A DNA stretch of 64,000 bases, taken from positions 1,860,001-1,924,000 of the forward strand of contig NC_089191.1 in the NCBI RefSeq assembly GCF_947507565.1, written 5' to 3'. Both the position numbers and the translations under genes were made by a program. Source of the stretch: Oscarella lobularis (taxonomy: Eukaryota > Porifera > Homoscleromorpha > Homosclerophorida > Oscarellidae). The notes beneath the pieces were generated by a model. It was not told the origin of the DNA. It did not search any database and saw only the letters and a program-made list of their open reading frames with translations. This document shows, piece by piece, positions 32,595 through 44,479 of this stretch (within the stretch, counting starts at the first letter, position 1; every line of letters starts with the position of its first letter).

Positions 32595-34099
32595 AACAAA
32601 GATAAGAATAGAAAGAGGAAATGCGTAGACGTTTACCTCAACTGCTGAGAGACCAACGTTGAGAAAACCCATCATTTTCATAGACTAAATTTATTACGGC
32701 GGTCTTCCCCTCCGGCTGATTTGCGTACTATACATTTCTCCTAGGAAAGAGTATTGATTTTTCACTAAGGGAGAGCAATGTCACGGTGACGTCATCAGCA
32801 CAATTTCAGGACCCTTTTCCCACTGTTTTAAACAAAAGCGCCCACACGACGGCTGGAATAAAAATGATATTTTCACGTGAAAATGTGCGAACACTTGTTC
32901 GTGTTAACATACCCTTATTTAAAAATTCTTCTTTCTGCAGCCTTGACGTCATTCGGGAGCCTAATGGGGGCCCCTAAAAAAGCAAAAAGTTTATTGGCAC
33001 CTGCTCCGTAGCCTCGGTGACACAGTCATTATTATTCTGATGGGCCCGTCTTGGCAACGTTCTTCTGCCATATTTGCTGTGGGCGTCTTCCTGATCATCT
33101 GAACGCACATTAATATGACGATGGGATGCTCTCAACTCAAGGACTGTGAGTGTGAAACTGTAGATAATGTAATTTCGTGCTATAATAAATTAACACTTAC
33201 CACACAAAGATGGCCGCTCTTTCAATGAACCCTTTGACGGAAACGTGATTGGTACACGCTGATTTCTGCTTGATCCGGCAAATGCTGTGCCATCAGATAG
33301 ACCCCCATAAGGTGATATGGAATTCTTCATGAACGTACACTAATAAAATGTTGATTAATTAATATTTTGATTAGGTTGATTGAACGGTGCGATACTCTTT
33401 TCAGAAGCCGGTTATAAAAATTACTTATTTAATTAAATACAAGCGACTGACCGTGTCCCACTTGCACATTAATTATAGCCAATGAAATTCTCTACAACTT
33501 TTAATTAGAGATATAAGCTAAAGCTTGTTGAGCAGCAATTTTATCGGCAAAGCTCCCAATGATTTGGGGATCGTATGAGATTAAAAGAGCGAGGATCCAG
33601 GAAAGGGGCCCCTTTTCCATCTCACCCTCGTTGTCGTCGCTCGTTGAGCTTCTTCGGTCGCATCTGCCGCTGCGTTAGCTAGTGATTCATCGTGGCCCGA
33701 TTATTTGTCGACAAAAGTCATTTGTTCGCGAAGAATCGCTTCGTTCGCGGATTCCATACCGAATTGAAGCTCGTTTGGATCCTAATCGACCTAAAGGACA
33801 GGGAAAACGATTTGCAGCTCTTCAGTGTCCAACGAAATGCCACAAAACGAAGGCGAGTCTGGCGATCGCCTTCGAACGAACCCATGACGTCACATACGAC
33901 ACTTGCTGAAAGGTGACGTCACTAGTAGACTTATTTTTGGATGTTCACGCGCAGTCCCACAACGCAAGCTCTAGGCGAATGAGCAATCGGACCTTTTCAT
34001 AGTGGAATTTATCTGGTAAGCACCTCGTGGGGCCCCTCGTGAGGTTAGCTTCATTATACGGGATCGCTCTCGAGCCACGTGGAGCGACACGTGCCAAGA
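32595..34099. other. Inner part of right arm and conserved flank of Kelch copy C
   Basis: 32595-33310 is the inverted counterpart of about 11700-12278; 33590-33920 is the conserved Kelch upstream block (TTCGCGAAGAATCGCTTCG, CGATCGCCTTCGAACGAA). Two TTAATTAATT palindromes near 33355. Two open frames at 33682-33916 shadow the conserved flank and are not conserved as proteins among copies. No separate gene. Confidence 0.5.
33885..33921. promoter_or_regulatory. Two CRE/ATF-type palindromes upstream of Kelch copy C
   Basis: TGACGTCA occurs at 33885-33892 and again at 33914-33921, about 215 and 180 bp upstream of the ATG. Copy A retains only one, copy B one. Confidence 0.45.
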
Positions 34100-35866
34100 A
34101 TGGATTTCAAAACCTACGAAATGTCCTTTTCTAAGGCGGAACGATCGTCGGAATTGCTGCGATCTGCTCAAATTGATCGTCTGTCCAAGACATTCATCGA
34201 CGTCGTCCTAGTTCTCGACAACGGCGTCGAAATTCCCGCTCATCGACTGGTGCTCGCTTCGGCGAGCGCCTATTTCCGTGCAATGTTTACAATCAATATG
34301 CACGAAAGCTCCAAGGAGCGCATTCACCTTCGCGACGTCGATTCGGCCTCCATGGAGGCCCTCGTCGAGTTCGCGTATACGGGAAAAATTTCAATCACTT
34401 CCGGTAATGACGTCACTCTTTTCTGTACTGCTGATCGTCTGCTGTTTGAGGAGGTCGTCGACTATTGCTGCACGGGGTTGGCTAAGCACGTGAATAAATC
34501 GAATTGTCTTACATGGATGACGTTCGCTTATGAGCACAATTGCGAGAAGTTGCTATCAGTAGCACGTCGACTTGCTGCTGTTCATATCGTCGATTTGGTG
34601 AAGACTGATGAATTTCGACGTCTTTCGCTGGAAATCGTCTCTCAATTATTAGCCTTGGATGAATTGGCTGTGAGTCGAGAGGAAGACGTGTGGGATGTCG
34701 TCATGCAGTGGATTGAATACGACGAGGAAAATCGGAAATCACGTTTTGAAGAACTTTCTAAAGTCGTGCGATTTCCTCTCATTGTAGAACGGGAATTTCT
34801 CCTATCACATCCCGTTGTTTCTGTTAACGAGTCGTATCGCAGTCTCGTTCTTGAGAAGTCAAGTGAACCGCGTCCAACTCGTCGTCTTGGAAACAAAGTT
34901 CTCTTGGCGGTTGGCGGAGTCGTGAGTACCGAGTCGAAAGGCTTCTTCCCAAACGACGTGACTGCAACGAAGACAGTCGAATATTACGATCATCTATCGA
35001 ACGTCTGGAAAGAGCTTCCTTCGTTGAATGAAGCGAGATATAGTCCTGGCGTTGTCACTCTCGACAATAGTGTCTATGCTATTGGAGGCTGGCGCAATCG
35101 TTCCGTAGAGCGATATGATTCGACAGAGGGCTGTTGGATGAGCGATGTTTCCCCCATGCAATTCAATCGAACCGGTAAAGGAGTTGTTGTTTACGAGAAT
35201 CGCATCTATGCAATGGGATCCAATAGAGGCGAGAATGAGTTCACGCTATGCGAACAGTACAATTCGGCGACGAATAGTTGGACATCTCTCCAATCGTTAT
35301 CGAAGCCTGTTCTAGTTGAAGGAACACTCGTATCAAACGATCATATCTATGTTCTCGGTTCTAACCTGATAGGTTTGGTGGGAGAGAACTTGGATGTTTT
35401 CAAGTACGATCCCTTTGCAGATTGTTGGCTAGACGTCCCTTTCTGTTCTCAAGGCTACGACGAGAACGACGACGAGTTCGTGTTTCAATTTCTGTGCGCA
35501 GACCGTAACTGTCTGCATTTACGTCGAGAAATTTTATCGTGGCCCGGTACGAGGCCTTTTGAACATTTAACGCTCGACGTACGTAACGGTCAACTGACTC
35601 GTTATAAGGTTGGGGATTGTCCTCCTTTTCTCGATACCTTACGTCGGTTCTATGACAATGCGTACTGCCTTTATAACGAAAAGGTATATAGCGTCGGTGG
35701 CGTGATGCGGGGCGCTTGTCACGATGCTTCGGATGTGCAAACGTTCTTTTGGTATGATATGAGCACCGAAGTAGCGCAATACGTCGAAGGTCCTCGTCTC
35801 ATGAAGAAGCGCTCGAGGTGTGGAGTGGCGGCAATTGACAGACGACTGACTTTCAATGTGTGCTAA
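34100..35866 (+). CDS. Intronless BTB-BACK-Kelch protein, copy C
   Basis: 588 residues from ATG 34100 (MDFKTYEMSF); the open frame extends seven codons further 5' from a GTG, but the MDF start matches the paralogues. Three residues near the start (TRPAT/TRPTT in A and B) are missing. BTB (FIDVVLVLDNGVEIPAHRLV), BACK (DVWDVVMQWIEYDEE) and kelch blades (VYAIGGWRNRSVERYDS, IYVLGSNLIGLVGENLDV, VYSVGGVMRGACHD) are complete, with stop TAA at 35864. Closest to copy A, its mirror image in the inverted duplication. Convergent with the NLR-like gene at 36757-41569. Confidence 0.93.
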   Translation: MDFKTYEMSFSKAERSSELLRSAQIDRLSKTFIDVVLVLDNGVEIPAHRLVLASASAYFRAMFTINMHESSKERIHLRDVDSASMEALVEFAYTGKISITSGNDVTLFCTADRLLFEEVVDYCCTGLAKHVNKSNCLTWMTFAYEHNCEKLLSVARRLAAVHIVDLVKTDEFRRLSLEIVSQLLALDELAVSREEDVWDVVMQWIEYDEENRKSRFEELSKVVRFPLIVEREFLLSHPVVSVNESYRSLVLEKSSEPRPTRRLGNKVLLAVGGVVSTESKGFFPNDVTATKTVEYYDHLSNVWKELPSLNEARYSPGVVTLDNSVYAIGGWRNRSVERYDSTEGCWMSDVSPMQFNRTGKGVVVYENRIYAMGSNRGENEFTLCEQYNSATNSWTSLQSLSKPVLVEGTLVSNDHIYVLGSNLIGLVGENLDVFKYDPFADCWLDVPFCSQGYDENDDEFVFQFLCADRNCLHLRREILSWPGTRPFEHLTLDVRNGQLTRYKVGDCPPFLDTLRRFYDNAYCLYNEKVYSVGGVMRGACHDASDVQTFFWYDMSTEVAQYVEGPRLMKKRSRCGVAAIDRRLTFNVC

Positions 35867-36756
35867 AAAGAAAGAATTCGTTTGTTTGTTGTGCATGCTC
35901 CAATTTGTTTAAGTGCTACTTGATTACTTACGAATTACTGTAAAATTTTGGGTCATTTCCTTTACACATTAGAAAATCATTGCTGCCGCTCTGATTGCAT
36001 TCTCTCACAGATTGTGACGCTTGTAAGAATAAATAATTTTGTTGAGATAGAGCCATACCTTTTATGCGTTAGTGAATGATAAGAGGACAATTCTATTTGA
36101 GATGGGCCACGGCAATTGCAATTCGCGTGGAAACCAGTCGAAACTCTCCCATGCAGTTCAGAAGACAGCAAAGAGCTCGTGCAAGTTGCCTTCTCTTACA
36201 AATGCCGTTGATAGAGCGCAGCGTTCAGCGTCTGTGCACAGTCCAATTTAATTGAACGTGTCTTAATTACACATTACATATTCTCTTTCAGAGAAGAAAT
36301 AAAATTAACCGGTAAGAAAAATAAAACTCACTTATTTTCTCTTCTTGAAAACTTAAACCGCGACCGTTTGCTCTTCATCGCCCCTATGCGCTTGCTTCTT
36401 CACCCCTTCTGAGAGACACTTTGATAACTACTCCCGAGCTGAGATAATCTTCTGTTTCGTCGCACGTATGATTGACATACTCAATTTGGAGAGCAATCCA
36501 AAAGAGAATCCTAAATACAAATTAATATTAGATGATGATTCAAATAATACAAGTTACTTTGATAAAAACATTGCCATGTTATATTGGCGAGAGGCAATGA
36601 GAAGTAATTAAATTAGCAAAGAAAGTGATTCTCAAGCCATTGGTTACACCAAAGCATGTATCTGACAAAGAAATTAATTAAACGTCGCGACAAAAACCTA
36701 GCCTCGATTGTTAACTAAGCGAACGTTTTCTCTACGTTATTTTACACAGTTGCCTT
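35867..36756. other. Convergent intergenic region inside the right arm
   Basis: Inverted counterpart of 8347-9231, with the same shared blocks (CCACGGCAATTGCAATTCGC at about 36109). No gene. Confidence 0.55.
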
Positions 36757-39700
36757 TCATGGAATAGAGTCGCCGCCTTTTCCTAACTCTTGGGCAGACC
36801 ATGACTGTACTCTACTAACTGAAAAAAATTACAGGTACTGTACTGCTGTGCAGAAGAATGCCTACGTAATGACAATGTACTGTCATCTGAAAATAGCCTT
36901 GGATTGTAGTGAAGAAGTGCCGAATTCGTCAAATTGTATGCTTCCTCAATTAACCCCATCTTTTGCAGGCACAGTGCCAGAAGAGCTGACACTGTATTTA
37001 CTCTTCTCAGCAAAAAAGTATAGCGAAAAATTCCGATTTACTTGAAAGAGCTGTAGAGCTAGGTGGCGTTCCAAAGTTTTCGTACATGGATAATCTGTTC
37101 TTTAGTAGAGCTACAGCTTCGTTCCACTTCTCCATCGCAGCATAAACCTTCGACAAATAGAAACAATCTGCAGAAAACAATGAAAAACAAAAAACAAAAA
37201 TTAGAATTCAGCATGAAGTCAATTACCCTTAGCGCTCATTAAAAAAGCATCGTTGTCGCAATCAACAGCAAAATTTTGCAAAACATGTTCAAACTCATGC
37301 AAAGTTTGAACTATTTCGTCACGTTTTCCGAGTTTCATCAGTGACATACAAATGTAAGTAACGTCTAAGAGAAATGATATTCTTTACAAAAGAAACTTTT
37401 TTTAACAAGAAATTACTTCTCACTAGAAACGGTTCCCTTGACTGAGGACAAACCGCAAGGCAAAGCCTCATTTGACTGACAGCCTCGGTGAACTTACCAA
37501 GCAAATACAGACTGTACCCGTACCTCGTATGATCTAAAAAACAAACTCAAAGATGCTAATAATACACTTTCATTAACATACAATTAATTGAAAAAAAGTT
37601 GTCAGCCGATAAACTAGCTTTAACTTCATCCAATCCTTTCTTCAACACTTCGTGTCCAAATTCATATTGGCGTGTCCGTTCGCAGCAGTCAAAAGCCGCC
37701 ACGCGTACTTATCGCAAATCATCAAGCGATTTACGCTAACACTGCCGCAGAACTTAGGATACCTGCCATCTCTTCTAGTGGCGATAAAACTGAGCCAAAG
37801 GCTTTATAAAATTCCAAAAGTTGCTTAAAGTAGTCAAGAGCCTCTTGATACTTGCTCTCATGTAACATGCAGAAAGCAAGGCAAAGAAGTCCTATAGAAA
37901 AAAGTGCCTACAAACTGCCAACAGGCTTTAGAATGCCAGCATTGTACCTGTAAGCTCTACTGCAGGTTCAGAATGCGAAGTCGAAAACGAAACGAAAACT
38001 CCTTTAAGGTGTTGGTACATTTCGACTTTACCACTTTGAAAAAATGCGAATGCCATCTCATAAAACGCTACAGATACAATAAAATTTAGGAATGATATAG
38101 AAACCGAACAGTAGTGTTGCATTACTCGGTCTTAGCACATCTCTATATCGCGTTAACTTAGCCATTTTGCTAAATATATAATCAGCATCCTGACGGGTTG
38201 CATAAAGCGCTGCAGCAACGACTAGACCTGAGGAAATTTGCAAAGTGAAAGCATTGAAAATTATAACACTTGCCATTAGGCATTGAAGCCAGTTCGTCCT
38301 CCGTAAAATCTTCAATGCTTCTCTTTCCGAACGCTTTATAGAAATGTTTCTTGCCTCCAATATGGTCATCTTGAAAGGCAGCTACAGAGCTCAGCAATAT
38401 ATAACCTAAACATAGCCTTGAGAATAAGAACGCTAGGGCAATTTTCAACACCTACACATACAATTACGCAGAATTTCACTTTTTTCTTTTCCCGACACAT
38501 TTGACATCTCGTTGACATTGGCAATTAGCATAGAAGACAACTCCTTCACAATTCCATATTCGCCATTTATAAAGGTAATATCAAGAGCAATACAGATGTG
38601 ACGAGTGTCGCTAGGAAGCATTCGCAGACATATCATACTCTTTACCACCGAAAAGTAATGAGGATGTATTCTACTACGCTCACCGATGTACCTCAACTGG
38701 CAACTGCTCATCAAGCTTACCATCACGTCTCCCACGGTTACGAGCACGTGCTCCAATGCTTCTTTGTTTGCTCTCAATCGTTCGAAAATGCTGCGGTGGA
38801 CGAGATGGTGCAAGTTGTAAACTTCGCTTCCGTCGTTGAATTCGTCTCGCTTTAATAGTGTGTACTTTTTCAAGGCGCTTAGACTTTCGACGAGTCGCAA
38901 AGGCGTCGAGTTGGGATGAATTTTTGAAAGTGCAGCAGAAATCACCTCTTGGGGAATCGATTTAGGAAGCATAACGGAGCAGCACGAAAGAACGGAATAC
39001 GCTGACGGATAATTCTCTTCAATGTCTGATATATCCATCTCCCAAGTGAGGAAAGCGTGACGCCTAGTGTTTAGTGTCTCAATGGCATTGGTGAGAGATT
39101 GTCTGTCGAACAAGCTTACTTCAAGATGTTCAATCTTCAAACGAAGCAAAGAGGTTGGAGTTGTGACACGAGCGCGTCGCAAAACATTTTCTAGGTGCGA
39201 AAGTCGAAAGTAGCGAAGAAAAGTACGTAAATTCAACGAAGCCGCTTCGAGTTGACGCTTCTCTTCGACGAGTTTCTCCCAATAAACTGTAAAAGTGACA
39301 CGGTCGTGACGTTGTACATACGAGGCAGCATGACTAATAGCAATGGGAAGTCCCTCAACAGGTGCCTCTATGGCAATCTTTCGCACAGCATCAAGTTCGG
39401 TGCGAGACAAGTCCTCTTTACTTTTGCCTGATAACCCGATTAGAGCTGAGACAGCAGCTGATTCGTCAAGCGTCTCAAGAACCAGAGCAGTGGAGTTCTT
39501 TCTTTGAAAAACTTCATTTTGTCCTGTCGCTCGAGTTGTAATCAAGACATGACAAGCAACGGAAGATGGGGGAAGAAAATCTGCAATGGTGTCGAGTTCG
39601 TCAGCATTGTCCAACAGAATCAGTAATCGATTGCTCTGCTTGACTCGTTCATAAAACATCGAAAATAACTGCTGAAGAGTTGCTCCGCCTGAAATATCGA

Positions 39701-41569
39701 GGTTGCCTTCACCCCTGGCCTTTTCCAACATAAACTATAACACAACAACGTTTTCATAAAAGCATTGCAATAAAAAATGATTCTCACATATTCGCGCAGA
39801 GAAGCTTCCATTGTCATGTAAGACTTTGCATTGATGCAAACCAAACCACGCCGATAAGCATTTTCTTGGCAGTTGGCATATTGCATAGCAAGATGTGTTT
39901 TTCCAACTCCACCAATTCCACAGATAAACTATACTCGGAAAGTCTAGTAGAAATTCATTTATAAAGAAATTATTACCTGCAACTTGTGAGAGATAGGAGA
40001 CAAGTGACTTTCCCTGGTTCTTCTGCCCCAGAAAAAACGCTCAATTGCATCCAATTCCGAAACACGGCCGTAAAATTGTCGAGCTGTCCGTGGTACATCT
40101 AAAAGACACTGAAGCAAGAAGAAATGCTCCCGAAATAAGCACATACTTGAGGGCATTTTCGTAGTTTGAGCAGAGGTAGCGCTGCTTCGCTTTATTTCGA
40201 GGAGAATAGCGCGAATTTTGCTGAATGTCGCATCACCGTCCTCGTCAGCCATGTGTTTTCTTACGACAGCTAAAGCCTTGTAGCTGTCACCATATCGATC
40301 AAATTCGTCTCCAACTGCCTCTAGCTCGACCAAGGACGAGCCAAGACGAAGACCTAGAGGAAGCCAATACTGGCCAATCTCTTCACAGCAAAACTCGTAG
40401 AGACGCTTCTCAAACTCCACTGAATCTTGGCTTGCATTCGTTACAACGCCTAAATAAACTTTGGTAGAAAAAAAATTGCTTTCTGACAGGTCTAACTTTT
40501 ACTCACGTGAGTCTAAATGCAAATGAGACAGTTTCCTCTTAGCCTTGGCAATATTCCGCAAGTGTTTCCTCTCTTTCTTATTGTCCAATATCCTCCAAAG
40601 CAGACGTTTGCAATCCAGTTTTCCTACAGTACATATCCTGTCAGACAACAGAAACAAGGCCGTAAAAAATCTTGCCTGACTGCGCGGAAGAATGAAGCAT
40701 AGCTCGTGAAACGTCTGTTTCAAATTGTTTTTTCTTAGGCAATGGATGCATCTTCCGTGGACGTCCGACGGCTTTTTGAACGCACAGCTCTTTCGGCTTG
40801 CACCCTTAGATCAGATATACGTTATATTTAAATGAAACTGATAAGTTATGACCTATACCAAAACGTGCTCCATCTGTCCTCTTTGATTCCATACATTGAA
40901 AATGCTTCCAAATAGATCTAAGAATTACTTCTATCTCGTCATTTGGCAGATCATCCAAACGAAAGAAGCCTTAGAATACCGATCAAACTATCAAACTCCA
41001 TTATCGATTCACAGCACGTACTTTTGCGAGAAGACAAGCCCATGATTTCAACATCTGATTGAACATCACTGCAGGGCGTAGCTACAAGAGAAGCCATGCA
41101 CGTAAAGAAACGAGCAGGTTTCAAAGCGTACTGCCTTCGGCGTAACTGAATGGATCACGTGCAATTCCTTTGCACATAGAGTCCAACTCTCCGTCGTTCA
41201 GATCTTCATCAGAAAAAATTCAACACATCATACTAAGAGGAATACAATTATCTGCTTACCTGTGAAACGCAGAAGGTACGTTTCCCAAACGTGAGGATTA
41301 TTCTGACGAAGAGCCGAGCAAAATACGGAGAAGTGCTCCTTTCGACTATCATTGCTCGTAGAAAGCAACTCAAAAAGTGATTTAAGCATGGTGACGGCAT
41401 CTCCCACTCTCTCCTCGCCGTCGTTGACAGGTCGAGAAGAGGCCCCTCTCTCGACTTTTACCCCTCTCCGTCGCAAGTATTCAAGAATGGCTGCCGCTTC
41501 GAGAGGCAGACGCTTTTCGACGACACTGAAGGCCAAGACGTAAATGAGTCGCTGCTCTCTCGTAGACAT
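36757..41569 (-). CDS. NLR-like immune receptor (CARD-like, Death-like, NB-ARC, TPR), right copy, open frame
   Basis: Mirror copy of 3525-8346 and the better preserved one. ATG 41569 opens a CARD-like exon (MSTREQRLIYVLAFSVVEKR, ending FSVFCSALRQNNPHVWE, to about 41260). Further exons lead to a Death-like domain (about 40450-40150: YWLPLGLRLGSSLVELEAVG). The linker QFYGRVSELDAIERFFWG (about 40075) is in frame, as expected at the start of NB-ARC, then come Walker A GIGGVGKTHLA (about 39915), Walker B LLILLDNAD (about 39620), HVLITTR, GLPIAISHA and MHD-like YNLHHLVH. About ten small exons down to 36757 encode TPR-like pairs (EALDYFKQLLEFYKAFG; VNTVSALLALCLQKMGLIEE). The intron near 38270 has a GC donor. 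Two adaptor-type N-terminal domains on one NB-ARC receptor resemble Apaf-1 logic, with TPRs in place of WD40. Ligand unknown. Confidence 0.8.
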
Positions 41570-41935
41570 CTAAAAAAACGACATTGCCTTGATTTCTACA
41601 ACAAAACAGCCGACTGCCGACACGTAGTCGCAGCAATAAAAATAAATTTAGCATTCCTTCAATCTGCGTGCCATCTACTTTCAGATAGTCGCATGGATCG
41701 AGTGAAAATCGGCGAGAACTTATCGAGTACGGGGTTCTCAAAGCCCGTATTAAACGAGCCAACTTTCGCGGACCATTGCTTTTGCTTCAGTCTTGCAACG
41801 TTACGGCGCTCTTGTGCTGCGTTCAAACGAGTAAGAAGTATGCCAACGCTGTAGCGTCGACGTGCATGTAATCGCATATTTAAACCGATTCGAAAAGACA
41901 CAGAACATTCCTTTTCAACTCACCTTTACTAAATG
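41570..41935. other. 5' flank of right NLR-like gene and outer edge of the right arm
   Basis: Inverted match to 3282-3524 up to about 41815, then a switch near 41880 to a direct repeat of 14830-15300. A DNA-level junction, not a gene. Confidence 0.5.
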
Positions 41936-42235
41936 CTAGAACGCGCAGAGAAGAATTGGACGTGGAAACGGCGTTAGAAGATCATTGAACGCAGTTTCTT
42001 TGCAAAGCGTGCGAAAGCACGTGGCACGGCTCTTCTGCGAGAAAGCTCGCACATGGGCGCATTGGGCTACGAAAACGAAGCAAATAACGCAGTGTAGGGC
42101 AAAAACAATATCATTACGATCGATTTCTTCATTCTTTCTGGTCGCATTCCTGCGAATTGCACGGCGACGCCAGGAGCGGAAACGCAAACGACGAATCTGT
42201 GTCGTCAATTGCTTCTTCGACGTCTTATGAACCAT
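41936..42235 (-). CDS. Small basic protein of unknown function, copy 2
   Basis: ATG at 42235 (MVHKTSKKQLTTQIRRLRFR). About 99 residues unspliced, or about 82 if a central 51-nt GTAATG...TCGTAG segment is an intron (multiple of three). The Arg-rich head (RSWRRRAIRRNATRKNEEID) and tail (RAFSQKSRATCFRTLCKETA) match copy 1 at 14900-15187, with differences concentrated in the possible intron. CATATCCGGGTTTGGGG lies about 70 bp upstream. Not recognised. Confidence 0.45.
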   Translation of the reverse strand: MVHKTSKKQLTTQIRRLRFRSWRRRAIRRNATRKNEEIDRNDIVFALHCVICFVFVAQCAHVRAFSQKSRATCFRTLCKETAFNDLLTPFPRPILLCAF

Positions 42236-42329
42236 ATACGACCTAGAGGCTGTCGAATGGAGGCCAATTTGCGACACCAATCGGTCAGGAAAGGGGTGAT
42301 GTTTCAACGTCATATCCGGGTTTGGGGTC

Positions 42330-43636
42330 AGATAGTAAACATTTACTAAGGTACTGTACTGTGCACAGAGATTGCACTGGACTACTAACTGACAATATTA
42401 CTGAATGCAAAATTATTAAATTAGCGGATAAAACCTTACTTCACTACTCGCTCCTCGTGTTTTTTGGCAAAGTGCAAGTAGAATCCAATTTCAACATCTA
42501 CCGTGTAGTTTTCTTAAACCACTGAATGCACAACGGAAAACCTTTCTCTTTTGGTTGATATGTCAGCTGCTGGCCGTGCAACGGCGATTACTGTGAATGC
42601 ACATTTCAAACGAGCCGGTGGTGGGTGTTGGTGCTAACGTTAACGGAATTGCTCTATCAAGAGTTGATGATTATTCCAGAAAATTACGCCATAGTGTACT
42701 TGCTATGGGATCCTCTACAATTTAATGTTCTAGGAGCACTGCAGAAGAAACTGAAGAGAACGGAATGTTTCACAGTCTCTTTTCATGGTGATTGAGTTTC
42801 CAGAGTTTTAAATTTGATCGTCAAAAGGTAAAAAAAACAGCTTTGCACTACATTCCGAAAACATTTCTTACTTTTACCTTGAAATATCCACGTCGAATGC
42901 TGGCAAATGCGTATCGTTTCACCTTTTGTAACTCTGTTTCTCTAATTATTCGTCAGAGTTTGCAACTTACACGTTAGAAATAAATTTTGCATTTGATTTT
43001 TTGATTTTTGTATTTTATCTACTAGACGTTTGTCATGAATTAAACACTCTGGCAAAACACAATTGTAGAACGTTCACTGAATACATTGTCAATGCGTCGA
43101 GTAAAACAGGGCTTCCATTTTATAGTAAATTTTAATTAACAGTAATTAGGCAATCAGCACGTTCACACGTATTCACGCGCACAGATAACGTTATTGCGAA
43201 CAAAAGAGGGAATGATTTCTTTGAGTAATTTGACAAAAAGCAGGCCAGCGCACAAAGTTATTCAACTTCCTGAAATAACGTGGTAAAAAAGGCAAGATAA
43301 TTGCTTGCAAAAAAGTCTCGGCAAAGCTCACCCTAAAAATTCACTCTGAGGGAAGCTGTCAATTTTTGAACGAATTTGATTCTAGGTTGAAGTTCCTTTT
43401 AGTAGACAGACCTAAATTGGCAGTGCATGGAAATTTTTAACGTCAATTGAAGGTTAATGCTCAGAGCGTGCACAAAGAGAATTTTCAAATGCAATGTATT
43501 TTTGTTCAAAGTTTTTTGTGTCATCATAAGAGGAGTTGACAAGTAAGACCAAAGTTATTTCTCGCATAAGGAACAAATTTCTTTATGATTTCAGGAAGGC
43601 TAAAAAAGGTTTTCAATTACTCTTTAGGTTCATAAT
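42330..43636. other. AT-rich gene-free stretch
   Basis: Short, non-conserved open frames only. Nothing resembling exons with good splice sites, and no repeat matches noticed elsewhere in the window. Confidence 0.4.
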
Positions 43637-44449
43637 TTAGTCATACCACTGCATAAAAGCTTCCACACATTGATCCTTTGTTAGATATCCTTGCAATCGG
43701 CCATCACTTGTACATGTTGGGTAAGTGCAAACAATGCGATAGAATGCGCTTTTGAACAAAGGCGGTGCAATCGCTGGAACTCTTTTGTACATTAATTCAC
43801 GTTCTTCTGCCATGTACTCCGGGACAGTCGACCCGTGAGGATTTTCGTCGCACAACGGCATGTCCAGGCTTGTGCAGTTTGTCAGGGAGGCCGTCTCCTT
43901 TACTCTTACTGGTTCAAAAGCCATTTTCTTAAATAGGGCAAACTGCATTTCAAATAAATCTTTATTATTTTCAAATTCCTTTGGGAAAAGGCAGGGGATG
44001 AGTTTCATGAGGTTCTGCAAATGAAAAGATGCCTTGCTGGCAGAGTTTCACATCTAATTGGCTGCTACTATATATACCTTGGATATCGATTCGACCGGGA
44101 CAGCGAGTTTTCTTTTCACAAGGCCGTTTCCGATGCACACTTCATTTGCGCCAACAAAGCAGAGTATGTAGTAGAGGTATTTTTCGCACTCGGTTGAAGT
44201 ATTGTGGCTGTTTTGAAATTCAGTGTAAAGTGTTTTCTGTTGAGCTATTCTCAATGCCTCTCGCTGCGGAATAATGGTGTCATTGCTCAATCCGTACACT
44301 GTGTAGCATAATTCTAATGGAAGTCGAACGCACTTGTCTAAGGGACCCAGATCATAGACTGCGCTAGAGAGAGGCTGATACTTGCTCGCAGAAGCGGCAG
44401 CAACGCCAAATACAAACACGAAGCAAAAAGCAGTCCTCTTCAGTTCCAT
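43637..44449 (-). CDS. Secreted protein with two Frizzled-CRD-like cysteine domains
   Basis: Exon 1 is 44449-44078, exon 2 is 44014-43637, with a 63-bp intron in phase 0; 249 residues. Signal peptide MELKRTAFCFVFVFGVAAAS. First domain: KCVRLPLELCYTVYGLSN, later CEKYLYYILCFVG and NEVCIGNG, matching the C-x-LP-x-LC-x-Y start and the FLC...P.C spacing of Frizzled CRDs. Second domain: CTSLDMPLCDENPHGSTVP, then FYRIVCTYPTCTSDG and a final Cys near the end. No membrane segment after the signal, so a soluble sFRP-like Wnt-binding protein is possible. Assignment rests on Cys and LPLC spacing only. Divergent from the kinase gene at 44688. Confidence 0.5.
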
Positions 44450-44479
44450 GAAGTCTTGACAATATTGCCGACAAAAAGT

